A DNA stretch of 15,175 nucleotides from NCBI GenBank assembly GCA_000403945.1, contig APFI01000150.1, forward strand, positions 1-15,175. Reading direction: 5' to 3'. Under the pieces are notes generated by a model. It had not been told where the DNA came from. It searched no databases and saw only the letters and a list, made by a program, of their open reading frames with translations. Shown piece after piece: positions 13,855 through 15,175 of this stretch (position 1 is its first letter; each line of letters opens with the position of its first letter). The stretch is from Desulfovibrio sp. Dsv1 (GTDB lineage: Bacteria; Desulfobacterota; Desulfovibrionia; Desulfovibrionales; Desulfovibrionaceae). A program made the translations under genes and the position numbers.

Positions 13855-14529
13855 TTATAATATGCCCAGAAGGGACAACAGCCCTCTAGCGCTTCCGCTA
13901 ACCAGCGGTCCCAGCATGTAGCCCAGGGCTCCGGTGAACAACAGTACTAAAAGAATGACAAGGCCGTAGCGCTCCATGCTCAGGTAGTGCCAAGCCGCGT
14001 TTCCCGGCAGAAAATAGGCCACAACCTTGCTGCCGTCCAGCGGCGGGATGGGCACGAGGTTGAGCCAGCCCAAGCCGAAATTGATCATCACGCCGGCCTG
14101 GAACGAGGACAGGACGAAAATGTAGGAATTGTGCTGCCGCCAAGCCTCAAAGGGGAAAAGGGTCAGGGTGAGGCTCAGGGCCACACCGAAGACAATGGCC
14201 AGCAGAAAGTTGGTCAGCGGCCCGGCCATGGCCACTATCATCATGCCTTTGGCGGGATTGCGGAAATAACGAGGGTTCACGGGCACCGGCTTGGCCCAGC
14301 CGAAAACGAACGCGCCGGACAGGCTGGTCAAACCGAAGGCCAGTAGCCCCATGGGGTCGATGTGCGGAAGGGGATTCAGGGTCAGACGGCCCATGACGCG
14401 GGCAGTGGGATCGCCCTGCCGTTCGGCCACCCAGCCGTGGGCCACTTCGTGCAGGATGATGCCCAGCAGGGCGGGCACCAAGGCGATGGTCAGCGTATGG
14501 AGAGCTTGGGAGAAATCAAGATTCAACAT
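13855..14529 (-). CDS. Site-2 protease (M50) family membrane metalloprotease
   Basis: Predicted 224-residue integral membrane zinc protease of the short YwhC-like M50B type found widely in bacteria; substrates are generally unknown. The zinc motif HEVAH (27-31) gives H27, E28 and H31. The second motif NLVPIPPLDG (157-166) supplies the third ligand D165. RLTLNPLPHIDPMG (48-61) and AMAGPLTNFLLA (100-111) are family hallmarks, and several hydrophobic helices span the length. The start at 14529 has no clear ribosome site, and the DNA 65 bases upstream is IS debris, so the native leader may have been altered. It is the first gene of the long minus-strand train, followed by trpS after 15 bases. Confidence 0.92.
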   Translation of the reverse strand: MLNLDFSQALHTLTIALVPALLGIILHEVAHGWVAERQGDPTARVMGRLTLNPLPHIDPMGLLAFGLTSLSGAFVFGWAKPVPVNPRYFRNPAKGMMIVAMAGPLTNFLLAIVFGVALSLTLTLFPFEAWRQHNSYIFVLSSFQAGVMINFGLGWLNLVPIPPLDGSKVVAYFLPGNAAWHYLSMERYGLVILLVLLFTGALGYMLGPLVSGSARGLLSLLGIL

Positions 14530-14594
14530 GCTTGGCGGGTATCATGTTCAGGCCGGAATGTCGATTCTGTTTCTTGGTTATCTAGATAGTGTAG

Positions 14595-14806
14595 TCACGA
14601 GATTGAAGCCCGCAAAAAGATGCATCCGATCTGGACAGCGGCCAGGAATGACGCCGCATTTTTCGCGTGCCGTGTCGCAATGCCGCGCATTGCTTCAAAT
14701 GAGGGAACGCGTTCTCTATCGGGTATCGGGCCTTTCCCCGCCTTTCGGCCTGGGCGAGAATCTCGTCCGTGTCGTGGCCCTTGTCCGCCGAAAGTTTTGG
14801 GCTGTC
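14595..14806 (-). pseudogene. Decayed IS5/IS427-type transposase C-terminus
   Basis: Two frames on the minus strand together give the end of an IS427-group DDE transposase. In the first frame, LSADKGHDTDEILAQAERRG (the second catalytic Asp region) is followed directly by ARYPIENAFPHLKQ with the catalytic Glu. About 20 residues normally between them are missing, which implies a deletion of roughly 60 bp. Similarity then moves to another frame, MRGIATRHAKNAASFLAAVQIGC, ending in TGA at 14595. The switch is explained by one missing G in the TGG of the LKQW-type motif near 14688. The N-terminal half is absent. No inverted terminal repeat was recognised. It is clearly inactive. Confidence 0.85.
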
Positions 14807-14834
14807 CTGGCCAGACCGAATAGGCCAGCAGGAT

Positions 14835-15175
14835 AAGCACGAAAGACAAAGCGGATTAAGCTCGCGACAACAGTCTGAACTGATAAAACCTCTTGTTGCC
14901 GGAGCCACCGTGCGCGCCGCTGGCGGGCTTGCCGGCGTTCATCGGAATACCGCCGCGACATGTTTCATGCGGCTGCGGCGATTGATGGCAGCTCGTCTGC
15001 CAGGTTATCGTCTTTCAGGTGAGACAGAAGCGGACGAAAGCTGTTTCGGTGGAGTCCGTAAAGGCAAGCGAGAAAGAGGAGCGGCTGGAAAAATCGCCGT
15101 ATATGGTCTGCCAAAACGCCGCGGCAAGGTTTATGCCGCAGTGATTCCCGATGCCCAAACCGGGACATTGATGCC
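14835..15175 (+). pseudogene. IS1595-family transposase, 5' part (runs off window; start codon not evident)
   Basis: One plus-strand frame (codons starting at 14835) reads like the start of an IS1595/ISXO2-type transposase: LSSRQQSELIKPLVAGATV, GVHRNTAA, MRLRRLMAARLPGYRLSG, then the DDE entry ETEADESCFGG (usual form DESYFGG) and VRKGKRERGAAGKIAVYGL, KVYAAVIPDAQT. The frame stays open from before 14800 to the last base. No ATG, GTG or TTG stands at the expected start, so the 5' end seems damaged or fused to the neighbouring IS5 debris. The gene continues outside the window, so its state downstream is unknown; it is called a pseudogene for lack of a start. Confidence 0.75.

Noticed and set aside
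1..14806. Idea that the two IS5-type fragments at the window edges are halves of one element split by a 15-kb inversion
   Set aside because: The orientation would fit an inversion, but the left piece (GKTRRGKG...IADASGLPL) and right piece (ADKGHDTDE...ENAF.HLK...ASFLAAVQI) carry signatures of different IS5 subgroups.

Overview
The window is GC-rich, densely coding chromosomal DNA. Gene content suggests a sulfate-reducing deltaproteobacterium of the Desulfovibrio type. The pointers are split anaerobic cobalamin genes (cbiA, cbiC), a PHP-nuclease/UvrD helicase fusion, a U32 hydroxylase-like protein and a TrpRS with an Fe-S-type cysteine set. This assignment is an inference from gene families, not from a marker gene. 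No rRNA, tRNA, CRISPR array or intact mobile element was seen.

Layout, left to right. Bases 1-147 hold the end of a broken IS5-family transposase (+). Bases 148-437 are mostly non-coding and end in a hairpin. A two-gene minus-strand unit follows: a TrmN6-like adenine methyltransferase (4525 to 3722), then a 1091-residue protein joining an endonuclease Q-like PHP domain to a UvrD-type helicase (3713 to 438). Between it and the next unit lies a striking near-perfect 22-bp-arm inverted repeat (4586-4634). The next minus-strand unit is a UDP-glucuronate 4-epimerase-like gene (7870 to 6851) translationally coupled (ATGA) to a U32 protein (6854 to 4635) that carries an unusual insertion. A single plus-strand gene, an unknown four-helix membrane protein (8011-8892), is divergent from the epimerase and overlaps cbiC tail to tail.

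The right half is one long minus-strand gene train. In transcription order it holds an M50 membrane metalloprotease, trpS, ruvX, mltG, an unknown 78-residue gene, cbiA and cbiC. Spacings are 15, 4, -4, 54, 2 and 12 bp. It therefore combines housekeeping functions (tRNA charging, rRNA maturation, cell-wall glycan cutting, membrane proteolysis) with two steps of cobalamin synthesis.

Upstream of this train is a decayed IS5/IS427-type transposase (14595-14806, minus; one internal deletion and one frameshift). It abuts a plus-strand IS1595-family transposase that runs off the window end. Both window edges are thus insertion-sequence debris around an ordinary core block. The best candidate for something under-described is the EndoQ-UvrD fusion protein and its methyltransferase partner. 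The palindrome-bearing insertion in the U32 protein and the 78-residue gene ahead of cbiA come next.
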